A stretch of DNA of 64,000 nucleotides from Acanthosepion pharaonis (GCA_903632075.3 CAHIKZ030000808.1:567501-631500), one strand, 5' to 3'. Positions 1 through 10,322 are shown, counted from the first letter of the stretch. Notes: generated by a model not told the origin, from the letters alone. A program made the numbers and translations.

Positions 1-360
1 ATACATTGGCTCCCCAGCTTCATTTCCCTTCTTGCCTAAGGGTCCCGACTCTATATCTTAATTAATTTTGGTACAAGAGACTTTGTTTTAATATTGTTTC
101 ATATATGAGGCAAGGATATCATAGGTAGTATTTATTACCCATGAACCACCGGCATGTCATTCAGTACCCAAGTCAATTTTACAACCCAGAGTCCCACACA
201 ACCCACAAAAATGCATGGTATAACTGTGTATGTAAAAAAAAAAAAAAAAAAAACCCTCCAAAAAAACAACAGTAGAAATTCCAAAAGGAAAATGAAGTAC
301 AAGACCAAAAAAATTTTAAGATATTTCAATTTTGTGGGGGAGAAGGGTGGGGGAGAAAAA
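1..360. other. No gene seen; A-rich run
   Basis: I see nothing coding. An A run lies near 235-253. The short ORFs on both strands simply read through low-complexity DNA. Confidence 0.6.
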
Positions 361-454
361 GTGGTTTCTGGTGTATCATGATCTCATAAGTAATCAATCA
401 TAGCATCCCACTCCTCATAGAAAAGAAATTGGAAAATGACCCACCGGTTTTGAT

Positions 455-545
455 ATGAAAGAAGGCCGAAAGATACAATGACCCCAAAGCATTGTAAGTG
501 TAACAAACAATATGTAAATGCTGGTCTGAATAGCAAAGCATATAA
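455..545 (+). repeat. Probable decayed SINE S3 3' end
   Basis: The order 'aaggccgaaag', 'aacaaa', then a tail with 'ggtctgaat' resembles the 3' end of the S3 copies at 12.0 and 20.7 kb ('gcataacaacgg', 'aacaaagatgaggacaatag', 'tccgaatgtaaat'). The match is diverged and the head is not recognisable, so this is tentative. Confidence 0.3.
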
Positions 546-740
546 TAACTCATCTCAAAAATTCCAACATACAGTTTAACCTGTTTAATCCTGCACTCTG
601 TGGTCCAGCAACTCTCATGATCTAACATTTTTTTGAATCAGTCTCCATTAGTTTGTTAAGCGACTCCAACGGCAGTGCCACAATTTGTTTAAAACTTTCT
701 GACAACAGCAGTGAATTTTGTTGATAAGGTCCTGCTCATG

Positions 741-742
<2 letters not shown>

Positions 743-771
<29 letters not shown>
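743..771. repeat. (AT)n microsatellite
   Basis: About 14 AT units. A T run of about 25 follows near 822-847. Confidence 0.95.
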
Positions 772-1056
772 GCTGCATATTTACTTATTCAGGATAGTAA
801 ATATTATTTTTTGGTTTTGGCATTTTTTTTTTTTTTTTTTTTTTTTTAGCTTTTGCATTGCATGAAACAATAAAAAAAAAACTTGTTTGGAAGCATTAGT
901 GATTGTTTTATGTTCTGCTTTAAATAACATGGCAATATATATGCAGAATGAACTGGTAAGGCTGTTTACATAGGGATTTTTAACTCTTATTTCTGCCATC
1001 CTGCTTTTTCTGTGGTCTTATATGGGCCAGATTCCGCAGGTACCTGATTAGAGATC

Positions 1057-1060
<4 letters not shown>

Positions 1061-1097
<37 letters not shown>
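1061..1097. repeat. (TA)n microsatellite, left flank of palindrome
   Basis: About 18 TA units directly outside the fold-back element at 1127-1397. The other side of that element is flanked by a second (AT)n run. Confidence 0.95.
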
Positions 1098-1100
<3 letters not shown>

Positions 1101-1126
1101 GAAATGGACAAAGTCCGACAATTTAT

Positions 1127-1395
1127 TTTATTAAAGACATTTTTATGTTTAACGTTCTTTTTTTTTATAGATACAAGTATTTAAGTAAATGCTCTGTTTA
1201 TAATAAACAGTATTAAATAACATTTACCAGCCTGAATGTCCGAGAAATTTTCATGTCAAAGGACAAATATTTTCTATGAAAATTTCTTGGACATTCAGGC
1301 CGGTAAATGTTATTTATACTGTTTATTATAAACAGAATTTATTTAAATACTTGTATCTATAAAAAAAAAAAAAAAAAAATATAAAAACTTTAATA

Positions 1396-1397
<2 letters not shown>
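1127..1397. mobile_element. Long fold-back palindrome (MITE-like)
   Basis: Two arms of about 125 nt (1127-1254 and 1276-1397) are close to perfect reverse complements around a loop of about 21 nt. Outermost pairs include 'tttattaaag' with 'ctttaataaa'; innermost pairs include 'gaaattttcat' with 'atgaaaatttc'. No transposase is present. (AT)n runs abut both ends, so a TA-type target duplication cannot be told from the microsatellite. It could be a fold-back MITE or an inverted duplication. Confidence 0.75.

Positions 1398-1399
<2 letters not shown>

Positions 1400-1447
<48 letters not shown>
1400..1447. repeat. (AT)n microsatellite, right flank of palindrome
   Basis: About 24 AT units following the right arm of the fold-back element. 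Confidence 0.95.
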
Positions 1448-1449
<2 letters not shown>

Positions 1450-1453
<4 letters not shown>

Positions 1454-2440
1454 AAGTCCAGAGGGTATAATGGCCGAAAGCATAACCACCAAGATGTGCA
1501 TGCCAGTGCAAACAAAGCGGACGAGAATCAAATAACATCAAGATTTCCTATCATCCCTGCTGAGCCACTTGTTTCCATAAATTACTTATTTTGTCTACAT
1601 ATATTTGTGTGTAGTGTTTCTTTTTGTGGGTGTGTGTATGTATATATATATATATATATATGGTGTGTGTTGTGATATGTGTTTGTCACATTTCTTTTTT
1701 GTGTGTGTGATGTTTTCTTTTTTGTTTGTTTTTGTTTTTTAAATTTTCTTTACTTTTTTCACTGTTAATACCAGAAGGATTTGTTCTTAACATGGCTGCA
1801 TTACCTCAACAAATAATGGGTGGTAGAGCAATAAAGAGAAAAATAAAATTACAATTAATGATTGTGTCACAAGGAATGCATTATGCACCCAATGAACTCT
1901 TAAAACTTGAAAAAAAAATGTCATTTAGTGCAACATCTTAAATGTTAACTAGTTACAACTGACATACTCAAGCTGAATTTCTAATTAGGTTCATATTTTT
2001 GTCAAGTCCCACTTTTAAGTCTCCTTCAATAATAATAATGTTTATAATGTCAGGTTCTTACCAAACATTATTTTTTTTTTTAAATTATCAAAATAATAAT
2101 TTTGATGATTTTTAGTATGTTAATCCAAATCTGCCAAATGGTTGCACCACACAGGTTCAATACTCATTGGGGATCAAACTGGACTTAGTAAATTTAACTC
2201 TTGTCACAGAGATATTAATCAATCTATCTTTAGAGTAAAGAAGATGCTGAAAAGGTTTCAACATGAACCTCTTCCGCAAAAGATCAAACACCAGTCATAT
2301 AATTTTACTTCTAAAATATTTTTGTTTTTTTTTTCTCTTTAGATGAAGCATTCTTATTTTGATGCATTTGGAAGGCAAGTTTAATTTTTGTTGGAAGTAA
2401 TTTTGTTTCTGATTTTATACTGTTTGATCTTACAATTAAC
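1450..2440. other. No gene seen; scattered simple repeats
   Basis: Holds a (TA)n run with (TG)n flanks near 1630-1675, T-rich stretches near 1690-1740, and AT-rich unique sequence. None of the short ORFs (60-71 codons) shows a recognisable domain. Confidence 0.5.

Positions 2441-2442
<2 letters not shown>

Positions 2443-2480
<38 letters not shown>
2443..2480. repeat. (AT)n microsatellite
   Basis: About 18 AT units at the 3' side of the minus-strand LINE tail that follows. Confidence 0.95.
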
Positions 2481-2481
<1 letters not shown>

Positions 2482-2742
2482 TGGCTGTCCTCTCGGTTTC
2501 GAGCGCGGCCACCTCCTTTATTTCATGTCCTCACCCCCACTCCCCTCAAATTCTATGTATTCGTAGGTGACTCTTCAGGACAGCCAAACTGCGACAAATT
2601 TTGCCACAGAATTAGCATACCCGATCAGTTTTGTTTACAGTGACATTATTCAGGTGCACACTAGGTTTTGCACATTTACGCAAATGGCTTTTGAAGCCGA
2701 CAAAAGATAGGCACAATTTTCCGCATATGTCACAATTATCAC
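2481..2742 (-). pseudogene. LINE ORF C-terminal fragment with two zinc knuckle/finger motifs
   Basis: The minus strand reads CDICGKLCLSFVGF...SHLRKC (C-x2-C-x12-H-x3-C). About 25 residues later it reads C-stop-FCGKICRSLAVLKSHLRIH (C-x2-C-x12-H-x3-H), then a stop codon and a short 3' end containing 'ctcgaaaccgagaggacagc'. C-terminal cysteine/histidine fingers of this spacing occur in ORF2 of several animal non-LTR retrotransposons, so I call it a LINE 3' end. The internal stop shows it is dead. A processed C2H2 zinc-finger gene fragment is the alternative. Confidence 0.5.

Positions 2743-2778
<36 letters not shown>
2743..2778. repeat. (AT)n then (TAA)n microsatellite
   Basis: AT units followed by 'taataataataat' up to about 2800. 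Confidence 0.95.
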
Positions 2779-2783
<5 letters not shown>

Positions 2784-2799
2784 ATAATAATAATAATAA

Positions 2800-3100
2800 T
2801 AAAGAGAAAGAACAGTAAGATATATAACCCGGTGTTCTTATATTTTTATTTTTACAAAACAGTGCTCAATGCAAATCTACAGAGCATAAATATTATAAAT
2901 TTACCTATTTAAAAATATGGTTCCATTGGTACACAGGAATTACCATGTTTCAAAAACAGAAGCTAAATCTTCAAATTCAATTATAGAATTAAAGTCCTTA
3001 GTTCTGTTTCATTTTCAAGCAAATTTTGGAATAACTTATTTTGAAATTTACTGAGTTTTATAAACATATACGTTCATAATATTAGTTTCTATGGATATAA
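2800..3100. repeat. Interspersed repeat R6, rearranged copy
   Basis: Sequence at 2910-3100 matches 11215-11400 in the same orientation ('aaaatatggtt', 'accatgtttcaaaaa', 'aagctaaa'). The stretch at 2805-2850 ('gaacagtaagatatataa', 'ccggtgttctta') matches 11620-11665 in inverted orientation. The ends of one family therefore have different relative orientation in the two copies. No coding capacity seen. Confidence 0.55.
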
Positions 3101-3127
3101 TTATATATATATATATATAAATTCCAA

Positions 3128-3660
3128 GGTTTGAATAAGCAGCTCTAAATAGTCTGCCCAAAATTAGCCTTCTGGCATAAAAGTGCTCTATAAAAATGAC
3201 AGAGCATTTGAATATTAATTCAAAAACCAGGTAGGCAATGACTAGCCACAAGTTTCATGTGTTTGCACACAATTTTCAGGTAGCCAGTAACAAAATGATT
3301 ACCTTATATACCACTGGAGAAGTACAATTTGACAAGCAAACAAAACTTGCACAGTGGGGAGGGTAGATCATCAAGCCAAGATCTAAAATGGCAAAAAAAA
3401 AATTCAACCTGGAAAGGGTTACCAGTATAGCAAAAAAGTGCTCAATAGCAAGAGAAACTGGTGTTGTGGTACAGGAGCTGAAGCATTAATTCAAAAAAGT
3501 GCTCAACAGGACCAGACAACCAAATTCCTACTAGAGGTAGGTTTGAATAAGCAGCTTTAAATAGAGTTGGCCCAAAATTAGCCTTCTGGTATAAAAGTGC
3601 TACCTGAAGATTGAAACTTAAAGTAGTGGCCAGTCATTGCCCACCTGGTTATTGAAATTA
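3128..3660. repeat. Mosaic of direct and inverted repeats
   Basis: A block of about 65 nt starting 'ggtttgaataagcagct' and ending 'ataaaagtgct' occurs at 3128-3194 and again at 3539-3602. A second segment ('accaggtaggcaatgac') at 3227-3243 is inverted at about 3634-3652 ('gtcattgcccacctggtt'). Confidence 0.6.
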
Positions 3661-4360
3661 TATATAACCTTTGTGATACAGGGTTTATTTTAATAAGCTT
3701 TACTAATGAATTTATTATAGAAAATTAATAAGTCGAGTGAAGATATTTCTTTAATGGGAAAAGACTAATATGTTTCACTATATAAATCTACCTTTACTTA
3801 TATAATAATTGTGACCATTTGTAAAATGTTTTGTGTGTATGATGTGATTTGGTCAGCTGTGGGAAAAGATTAATCAGTCCTATGCTTATTATTTCCTCTA
3901 ATCTTTTCTGTTTTTTTTTTTTTTTATAAAAACTATTAAAACTTAAGACTACTATATCTGCTACTACTAGTTGTTGCAGATCTAATAATCTTGAGTAGTA
4001 TAAATTTAGATAAAGAAAATGGTAACTTTCTGACTAAATGTGAATTTTCGGACTGGACCTCTGTGGCAAAATTGATAAAGTGTGCTCCATGTCAAAAAAC
4101 ATGAAATTAGTTTGAATCACAGAAGTAATTTCATTTCGCCTTAATGCGGCTTGCTTAACAATTGTAGAATGTAAAAATTGCTTGAAAATTGTGACTAAAA
4201 AAGCAACCAAAAGTAAGTTTTTTGCTATTGGTGAAATATAGTATGTTTTTTTTTTTTTGTTTTTTTTTTTTAAATTTATTTTTCTTATGTGCCATGTTGG
4301 ATTGATATTAATGGGTATGCCCCAATCCTCATAAATACATTGGACACTATTGTAACAGTT
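3660..4360. other. No gene seen
   Basis: AT-rich unique sequence with T runs near 3910-3925 and 4245-4275. No domain, TIR or SINE boxes recognised. Confidence 0.5.
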
Positions 4361-4389
4361 GGGGGGGTAAAATGCTGTCTAAGTTGTCC

Positions 4390-4610
4390 ACTGGCAGTGG
4401 TTTACCTACTTCACGCTGCTGGCAATTATTGTATTTTGTTGATGTTATAAAGATTACCATTTCATTTCCAACCTCCGTTTTGGTAATTCCCCATTCAGTA
4501 ACCCTTTCTAGGTTACAACAAAAAGGGAATGCAACAGACCGGCCTGGAATTGGAACTCATTGCAGATTCCATTTTTGGTACAGATATCCATTATGCTATC
4601 CACACACACA
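4390..4610 (-). repeat. tRNA-derived SINE head (S1 group), degenerate
   Basis: Read on the minus strand, 'gtgtggatagcataatgga' leads to an A-box-like arm. 'gagttccaattccaggcc' then serves as the B box. The same head occurs at 36.5 and 28.5 kb. The 3' part is poorly conserved. Confidence 0.45.
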
Positions 4611-5260
4611 TTTTCTACTTACAGTAGAAAAACCAAAAAAATAACCTACTTACCAATTGCAGAAAGTAACATTTGATAGAAATATTGCCAAATATGTCCA
4701 CCCATACTGAAGACATACATTTGTTTTTTAGAATGTGGGGGGGATGACCTTTTCTTATCAGTTACTATTTAAAGAGTTGATTTTTTTTTTTTTTTCTGGT
4801 TTTTATCAATTTTCACCAATGTGAATATTTTAGAAACCTTAAAACGGAATTAGATGTTGGGTTGGCTCCAATATCAAATGTTCAGGTTTTTTTTTGTGTT
4901 TTCCACCTGTGATTTCGATATTTGAACTTGGTCACTCTTCATTCCTGTGACTTTTCATGAGAAAAATTTGTAAGGGTGTGATGCTTTGAGCAGGCAGTGG
5001 GTATTTGCTCAATGAGGCAGGCATCTTGCATGAATGTTTTCAGAATTTTCTAATATGCAAATGCTACCCAAAAAGTTGTCAGAGGTAGACATATATATAA
5101 ACTGTTTCTTATTAAAAAAAAAAAAATGAAAAGAAATGTAAATGAGGTTCTTTATTTCATGGAGTAATTTCAAGAGATGTGAAATCTCTGGCGAGACACA
5201 GAAAATTATGGGTCATTTGACAGGTGAATAGGTTAATAAATCTGTTCAAATTCCATTAAA

Positions 5261-5628
5261 CTGTCCTGGGTATGATGATCAACTACATCTGCGTCCTGGG
5301 TAAGACAATAAACTATGTCCAACAGCAAGGCCTCTAATCAGGAGGTTAAGAGGGGTGTAGAACCACCTCTTAATTGCTGGTGTTCCCAGTTCCACTCTGA
5401 CCTGGGGTGGTAACACCTGTCAGGGTCCCAGCTATGGGCATATAGTTAACCCCCACCAAACTGGGGTCAAAACATGTGAAAATAGATTTTAATACCAGAA
5501 AACATTTTTGAAAAAAACATATTACCAGCTATAGATATTTGAAAGAAAATTATTACCAACAATAACTATTTTATCGGCATTAAATAACCCATTGAGGTTG
5601 ATATGCCATAAAACAAAACAAATAAAAC
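5261..5628 (+). mobile_element. Retroposon family R4, intact ends and 13-bp TSD
   Basis: 368 bp, flanked by a perfect 13-bp duplication 'aaattccattaaa' (5248-5260 and 5629-5641). Starts near 'ctgtcctgggtatgatgat', ends 'ggttgatatgcc' plus an A/C-rich tail. Other copies are at 12.9 kb (minus) and 54.2 kb (plus). TSD plus an A-rich tail indicates target-primed retroposition. No clear A/B boxes, so it may be a SINE or a truncated LINE 3' end. It is inserted in an RTE-like fragment. Confidence 0.7.
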
Positions 5629-5641
5629 AAATTCCATTAAA

Positions 5642-5850
5642 ATTTTGGCAGCAGCTTACTTGCTGTTTCCCCTTGCTTCTCTTACTGTCAGTATGTCCTG
5701 TGAGTGTTAATTTCAACAAACCTTCTTTCCTCATAACATATGCAGAAATTTCAGCTGTCTCTTTCTAATTGTAAATATAAACTTCCTTCTCGTTCTCCTT
5801 TTCTTTAAAACTTCCTCATTGCTCACATGTTTTATCTGTCATATTTTTAA
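5642..5850 (-). mobile_element. RTE-like LINE 3' fragment
   Basis: Shares 'gtatgtcctgtgagtgttaa', 'gcagaaatttcagct' and 'attgctcacatgtt' with the RTE-like copies at 8.1, 23.9 and 52.1 kb. These correspond to the reverse complement of the RT C-terminal region read at 27.3-27.85 kb. The R4 element interrupts it on the left. Confidence 0.55.
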
Positions 5851-5907
5851 GGCTAACAATATGTAAATTTAATTTAGGGGAGTACTTTATTCAGGTTGCT
5901 GCTGCTT

Positions 5908-6112
5908 TTATGTCCTGTGTTCTTTCAGGATGTGAACTATCATGGCTCTCCACAACTACTTATCTTTTGTTGCCCAAAGAAATTTTTGACCCTTTAACAT
6001 CCCTCTTTGTCCTTGTTCTGCCATTATACAGTAGGTTGCTCGCTATTTCCTTTTGCCTTCAATATGCCTTGTGAGTGTTAAATTCTCCAAGCTCTCTTCC
6101 CTGTTAAAGCTT
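5908..6112 (-). mobile_element. RTE-like LINE 3' end
   Basis: Begins with the inverted terminus 'tatgtcctgtgttctttcag', then 'atcatggctctccac', which is the reverse complement of the last codons and end of the RTE-like copy at 27.8 kb. Continues to 'gtgagtgttaa'. All frames are broken. Confidence 0.6.
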
Positions 6113-6124
6113 ACTAGCATGTTA

Positions 6125-6300
6125 AACCAACTAAAGTTAATGGTTACTTACATCCAGACTGTTGTCCTCATCTTTGTTGCCATTATCACAACATTTTGGC
6201 CATTGTGCTCTTTGGCCTTCATCAGGTCCAGATAACTTACAGAGAATTTGAACTGAACCCTTTATTTAATTTACAGGGGTAGAGTGTCCCCCATCCCACT
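6125..6300 (-). repeat. SINE S3, 3' part
   Basis: 'actgttgtcctcatctttgt' and 'tgccattatcacaac' are the inverted 3' end of S3 (compare 20.98 kb, plus strand). Continues through 'gaactgaaccctttattta'. The tRNA head is missing. Confidence 0.55.
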
Positions 6301-6304
6301 GCCG

Positions 6305-6600
6305 ATGTCTAGGCTATTTTGATAACAATAGCCTAGTGCATTGCTTTGTAAATTTGATGACATAGTAATTGTGAGTTCAATCTCTGTGACGAGCAGTGCA
6401 CACTTTGTGGAAACAGAGCACTGGAGTAACTGAGAACTAAAAATATTAACTCTAGGTATCCTTAGAATTTGTGGGAATGAATGGCAGAGAGAGATGGTAA
6501 CGGGTAGAAATTAGAATAACAGAAGGTAGGAAGTTGTGAAGATCCAGCACTTTCACCAACTGTGAAAAACTTGACAACAAGGTAACCCACTTGAAATAAT
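6305..6600 (+). repeat. Degenerate SINE S3 head
   Basis: Contains the S3 B-box-like 'gtgagttcaatctctgtgac' and downstream text similar to other S3 bodies. The 3' end is not clear. It lies head to head with the minus-strand S3 fragment just upstream. Confidence 0.35.
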
Positions 6601-8080
6601 CTGCATAATACTTGGTCAAATAGTTTGATCATAGTTTTTCATCTCTCCAAACTATTAAAATAGCTATATTTAAATAAACTTTTTAATAGTACTGTATTTC
6701 TGTATCTAAATGTACACGTCTCTAAGTTAAAATTATTGCTCTAGCCTGGTTTTGTGATGAATTGGTCACGATTAGTAAAGATTTCAGGCTGCAATAAGGT
6801 TAGGTTTCACTGGTATTATGCACTGTAACTTCTAATTAGTACATTCTAAATAGCATAAATTTGGTATGTCTCGGTCTGGGATGAATTTTTTATGATTAGT
6901 CAGGTTTTCATTGTGAAATATTCTATTCAGTGGGTAAAATTGGGAATGGTGGGGAGGGTGATAAAATACAAGGAAAGAAGCTTTTTTTACGATTTCTTAT
7001 TTCAAAATTTGGGTGGAGGTGTCTAATGCATTGGAGTGTATTATAAGCAGTAAAATAGAAAATCAGTTTGATTTTCTGTAAAGCTGAAAAAAAAAAAGAA
7101 AATTTTGCTGTGATGCTTAATTCCAGTCAAGATTATCTCCCTTTGGTCAAATGGCCAAACCCTGGTGAAGATTGATCTTTTTTTTTTTTTCTTATAGTCT
7201 GTTGTCTGGTTTTGAAAATGTTATACCATGTTTGAAGTTGACTTGCGTTTTCCATAATTGTTCATAATGATCAAAACAGAAGGCAATGGGACCATCTTCA
7301 GTGTTAGTTCCATATAACATTCTTACTTCTAGATACTTCCCCACCAGTTCTTCTTGAGATAAAACAAAAAAAAAAAATTTCTGCTAATGTTTTTAGAACT
7401 TCAGTCTCATGATTGAATATATGGAAGTATATTTTTTTCTTTTAACAACCTCCATATTGGGTACTATGATACCTAAATTATAAAGGAAATGGTTGGGTGG
7501 CTCAGCTGAATGAATCCAGGTTGTACTTGTTCACCTCTTGAATGAAGAATCTTTTAAATGTGACATGCTGTGCACCTGTCTGTTCCTGCAAGTGTTTTGG
7601 CCATTTCATTTGGGGGCAGGAGTTCGGCAAGTGAGCTGAGGCTTAGGCAATGGCCAACAAAGCCCCATAAGGAGCTGTGTTGGTGAAATCTCAGACTGTA
7701 GTTAAATTTACCATGGATGCCAGTGGTTGGTATTCAAGCCCCCAATTAAAATCCTGAATATGTGGCATATAAAGCAGACTCTATACACTTTGAAAAATTT
7801 TTATTTCTTTTTTTTTTTTTTTTCTTTTTTAATCCCTAACCATTTATGCTTGTCGCACTAAGCCAAGAAGCTAAGCAATAAGTTGGTAAAGAATTGTGTG
7901 TATTGGACTATCCAAAGGTTCAGAAAATTTAAACTTTGGAAACTCAGCATCAAAGAAGCTCAACATTCCAATGTTTGTTCATTTGGTTAGATTCTGAAAA
8001 GTCTAAGAAATCTGAAGCAAGGGAGCCATCAGTTTCATGTCTTGTTTAAAAGGAGGCAAGGCAGAGCAATCTAGGTATTC
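6600..8080. other. No gene seen; weak internal duplication
   Basis: Two similar stretches (about 6740-6795 and 6865-6915, both with 'gatgaatt' and 'gattagt') suggest an old duplication. Otherwise T/A runs (7085, 7180, 7365, 7805) and unrecognised sequence. A possible decayed SINE lies near 7490-7750. Confidence 0.4.
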
Positions 8081-8084
8081 TACT

Positions 8085-8300
8085 TTTAGATGCTGTCCTT
8101 TCAGGAAGTGGGTGATCATGGCTCTCCACAGTTTTCTGCCTGTTGGGGTTGCTTTAAAAAAATGTTTGACCCTTTTATCATGTTTTTATCCTTTTTTCTG
8201 CATCCATTCACTTAAATCTATTAAGTTACTCACTGTTTTCCCCTTTTCTTCTCTTGCCTTCAACATGTCCTGTGAGTGTTAATTTCTCTATGCCTTATGT
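8085..8300 (-). mobile_element. RTE-like LINE 3' end
   Basis: Inverted terminus 'gtcctttcaggaagtgggtg' followed by 'atcatggctctccac', then the conserved 'atgtcctgtgagtgtt'. Truncated and non-coding. Confidence 0.6.
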
Positions 8301-8325
8301 CATCATTCTTTTTCTCTTATATGCC

Positions 8326-8500
8326 ATGTGCTTTCAGGAAGTGGGTGATCATGACTCTCCACAACTTCCTGTTGTCCTGTTGCTCTAAGTAACTTCTGAC
8401 TCTTTACCCACTCTCTTTTTCTATGTTCTGCCTACTGTTTACTGAAATTTATCAAATAGGTTACTCACTGTTTCTCTGCATCTCTTGCCTTCAGTATGAT
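8326..8500 (-). mobile_element. RTE-like LINE 3' end, second tandem copy
   Basis: Starts 'atgccatgtgctttcaggaa', then 'atcatgactctccacaactt'. It lies directly after the 8085-8300 copy in the same orientation, either as two insertions or as a tandem duplication. Confidence 0.6.
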
Positions 8501-8540
8501 CTTGTTTTTAAAAAAAAAATTCAATATGTTAAAATTAATT

Positions 8541-8836
8541 GTGTGGAGTAATGGATAATGGCTCAGATTGAGGAATCAGAGAGCCGAGTTCAGATTCCAG
8601 TTGAATCCATTAAATTTACTTATGTGCTAATACTCTTGGGAAAAGGTATGAATCGTCTTCTCCCCCCAGCTATGGGTAAATAGTAGGACAGACTGGTTTT
8701 TATAGCTTTGGATGGCAACTGGTCTACTGCAGAAATAAATGGCAACCTACTGCAGGAAAAAATCTGCTTTGACAGTCATGTATCAAAAGATATATGATCG
8801 CCTAAGCGTGTATCACGCATGGCACATAACTGACTG
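8541..8836 (+). mobile_element. SINE S1a, near full length with TSD
   Basis: Flanked by 'aaaattaatt' at 8531-8540 and 8837-8846. tRNA-like head 'gtggagtaatggataatgg', B-box region 'gagccgagttcagattcc', body with 'cagctatgggtaaatag' and 'gcaacctactgcaggaa', and a 3' end with 'atgatcgccta' and 'catggcacataa'. This 3' end resembles the terminus of the RTE-like LINE in this window. A pol III-type internal promoter is expected from the family. Confidence 0.8.
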
Positions 8837-8849
8837 AAAATTAATTCAA

Positions 8850-9305
8850 CTTATATATGTGTGTGCCGGTTAAGTTTTAACATCATTTTTTTTTTTTTTT
8901 TTTAAATTGCAAATGAATTTTCAGAAAAGTGGCTACTGCAGATGTATAAAATGTTCTAAATCAATGCAATAGTCATGTCTGAGCTTTCAACTTGCATAAG
9001 TCATGAGGAGGCATGTAGGTAATGAACTTATGACCCTTATAGACAATAATTACTTACACACCTCTGAGGATGACCAATGGGAATTTAAAGCTCAAACACA
9101 CCAATTATATTGGGTTTTGGGAGTTTTATACAACTGCAATTCCTCAATCTAAGCCATTATCCATTACTCCGCACAATTTTAACATATTGAATTTTTTTCA
9201 AAAACAAGATCATACTACATATGTATGTGCATATTTTGCAGTTTCGCAAAAGATCATTCACAATTTAGAAAAAAAGAAAAACAAGAGGCTAGCAATATTT
9301 CAGTG
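8850..9305. other. No gene seen
   Basis: T run near 8888-8904 and unrecognised AT-rich sequence. The 83-codon ORF here has no recognisable motif. Confidence 0.5.
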
Positions 9306-9309
9306 GAAT

Positions 9310-9545
9310 AAAATATTGTAATTGTGAGTTCAATCCCTGGGTGAGGTAATGCAGACAGATCAGCCATAGATAATGAAATGAGAACAATCTGTACTGTAGA
9401 TTAAATAATGACGTCAGTTTGAAATTCCCAGGAGGTTACTCAGGTGGACAAGAACTTGATAAAGGTCAGAGGGCGTAATGGCAAAAATATTTTGTTAACA
9501 ACAAAGATGAAGACAACAGTCTGAGTTTAAATAACTCTGTTATTG
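9310..9545 (+). repeat. SINE S3, 5'-truncated head
   Basis: B-box-like 'gtgagttcaatccctgggtg', body 'gtagattaaataatgacgtc', and 3' end 'gggcgtaatggca', 'aacaaagatgaagacaacag', 'tctgagtttaaat'. Matches the order of the 12.0 and 20.7 kb copies. Confidence 0.65.
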
Positions 9546-9924
9546 AATAAAGTGTAACTATAGTTTATCATTATTATTATTCAAAAAGAAAAAAATGAAA
9601 TTATTTGATTCAACTTAACATTATTTTATAATGCACATTATGATTGTATTATTGTATTTCAATTAGGCTTTTGTATAATTAGGTTACATTGTTTTTTTTT
9701 TTTTAAATAAGTTCATGAGACCTTCAGTTAATACTTTGCTTTAAATCCAGTGTATTTTTTTTTTTAAATTTAAATCTTAGAGATTGGAAAAAATATCCTA
9801 ACTTTAAACAATTTTGGTTATTTATAGAAATTAAGAATAGATATTATTAACAGATCATTATGTAGGAACTCCTCCCTCTACTTCTGAACAAAAGAAGAGG
9901 TTTATTATTTATTTCCTGTTTAGG

Positions 9925-10168
9925 ATTGGGTTTCTGGTTCCTTTTAAATTCCACTTCAACTCTATACTTCTGTCTTCACCTAAACTCTGAAATTTATACT
10001 ATTTATTTATTTATTTATTTTCACAATAAGTGTAGATGGATGAACCTATCTTGAACAGGAGTAGTGGGTTTATCTCTTGTTTCTAATATAAGACTAGGTT
10101 TCCAGTTCCTTTTAAATTCTACTTCTATTCAATACCTCTGTCTCCAGCTAAACTCTGAAATTTTATAT
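9925..10168 (+). repeat. Repeat R5, two tandem copies
   Basis: A unit of about 65 nt with 'gttccttttaaatt' and 'taaactctgaaattt' occurs at about 9930-9993 and 10090-10165. A third copy is at about 53765-53850. The second unit runs into a LINE 3' end, so R5 may be the sequence upstream of that LINE's tail. Confidence 0.55.
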
Positions 10169-10194
10169 TGTTACTGGGTTTCTGATTTCTTTTT

Positions 10195-10312
10195 AAAGTT
10201 TTTTCCTTCTCTTTCACTCCCAGCAGCCCATTGCAACTTAGAGGTTTATTGCCTTGCTTGGGGTGAATTGGTGCAAAATTTCAGAAAATGGGTCTTGGGA
10301 AAAACTTCTTAG
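10195..10312 (+). mobile_element. CR1/Jockey-like LINE 3' end (tail only)
   Basis: 'gcccattgcaacttagaggt', 'ttattgccttgcttggggtg' is the same terminal block found at 15.16, 22.59, 39.22 and 47.71 kb. In the 39 kb copy it follows an RT C-terminal region. Confidence 0.55.
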
Positions 10313-10322
10313 GATCCCCTTT

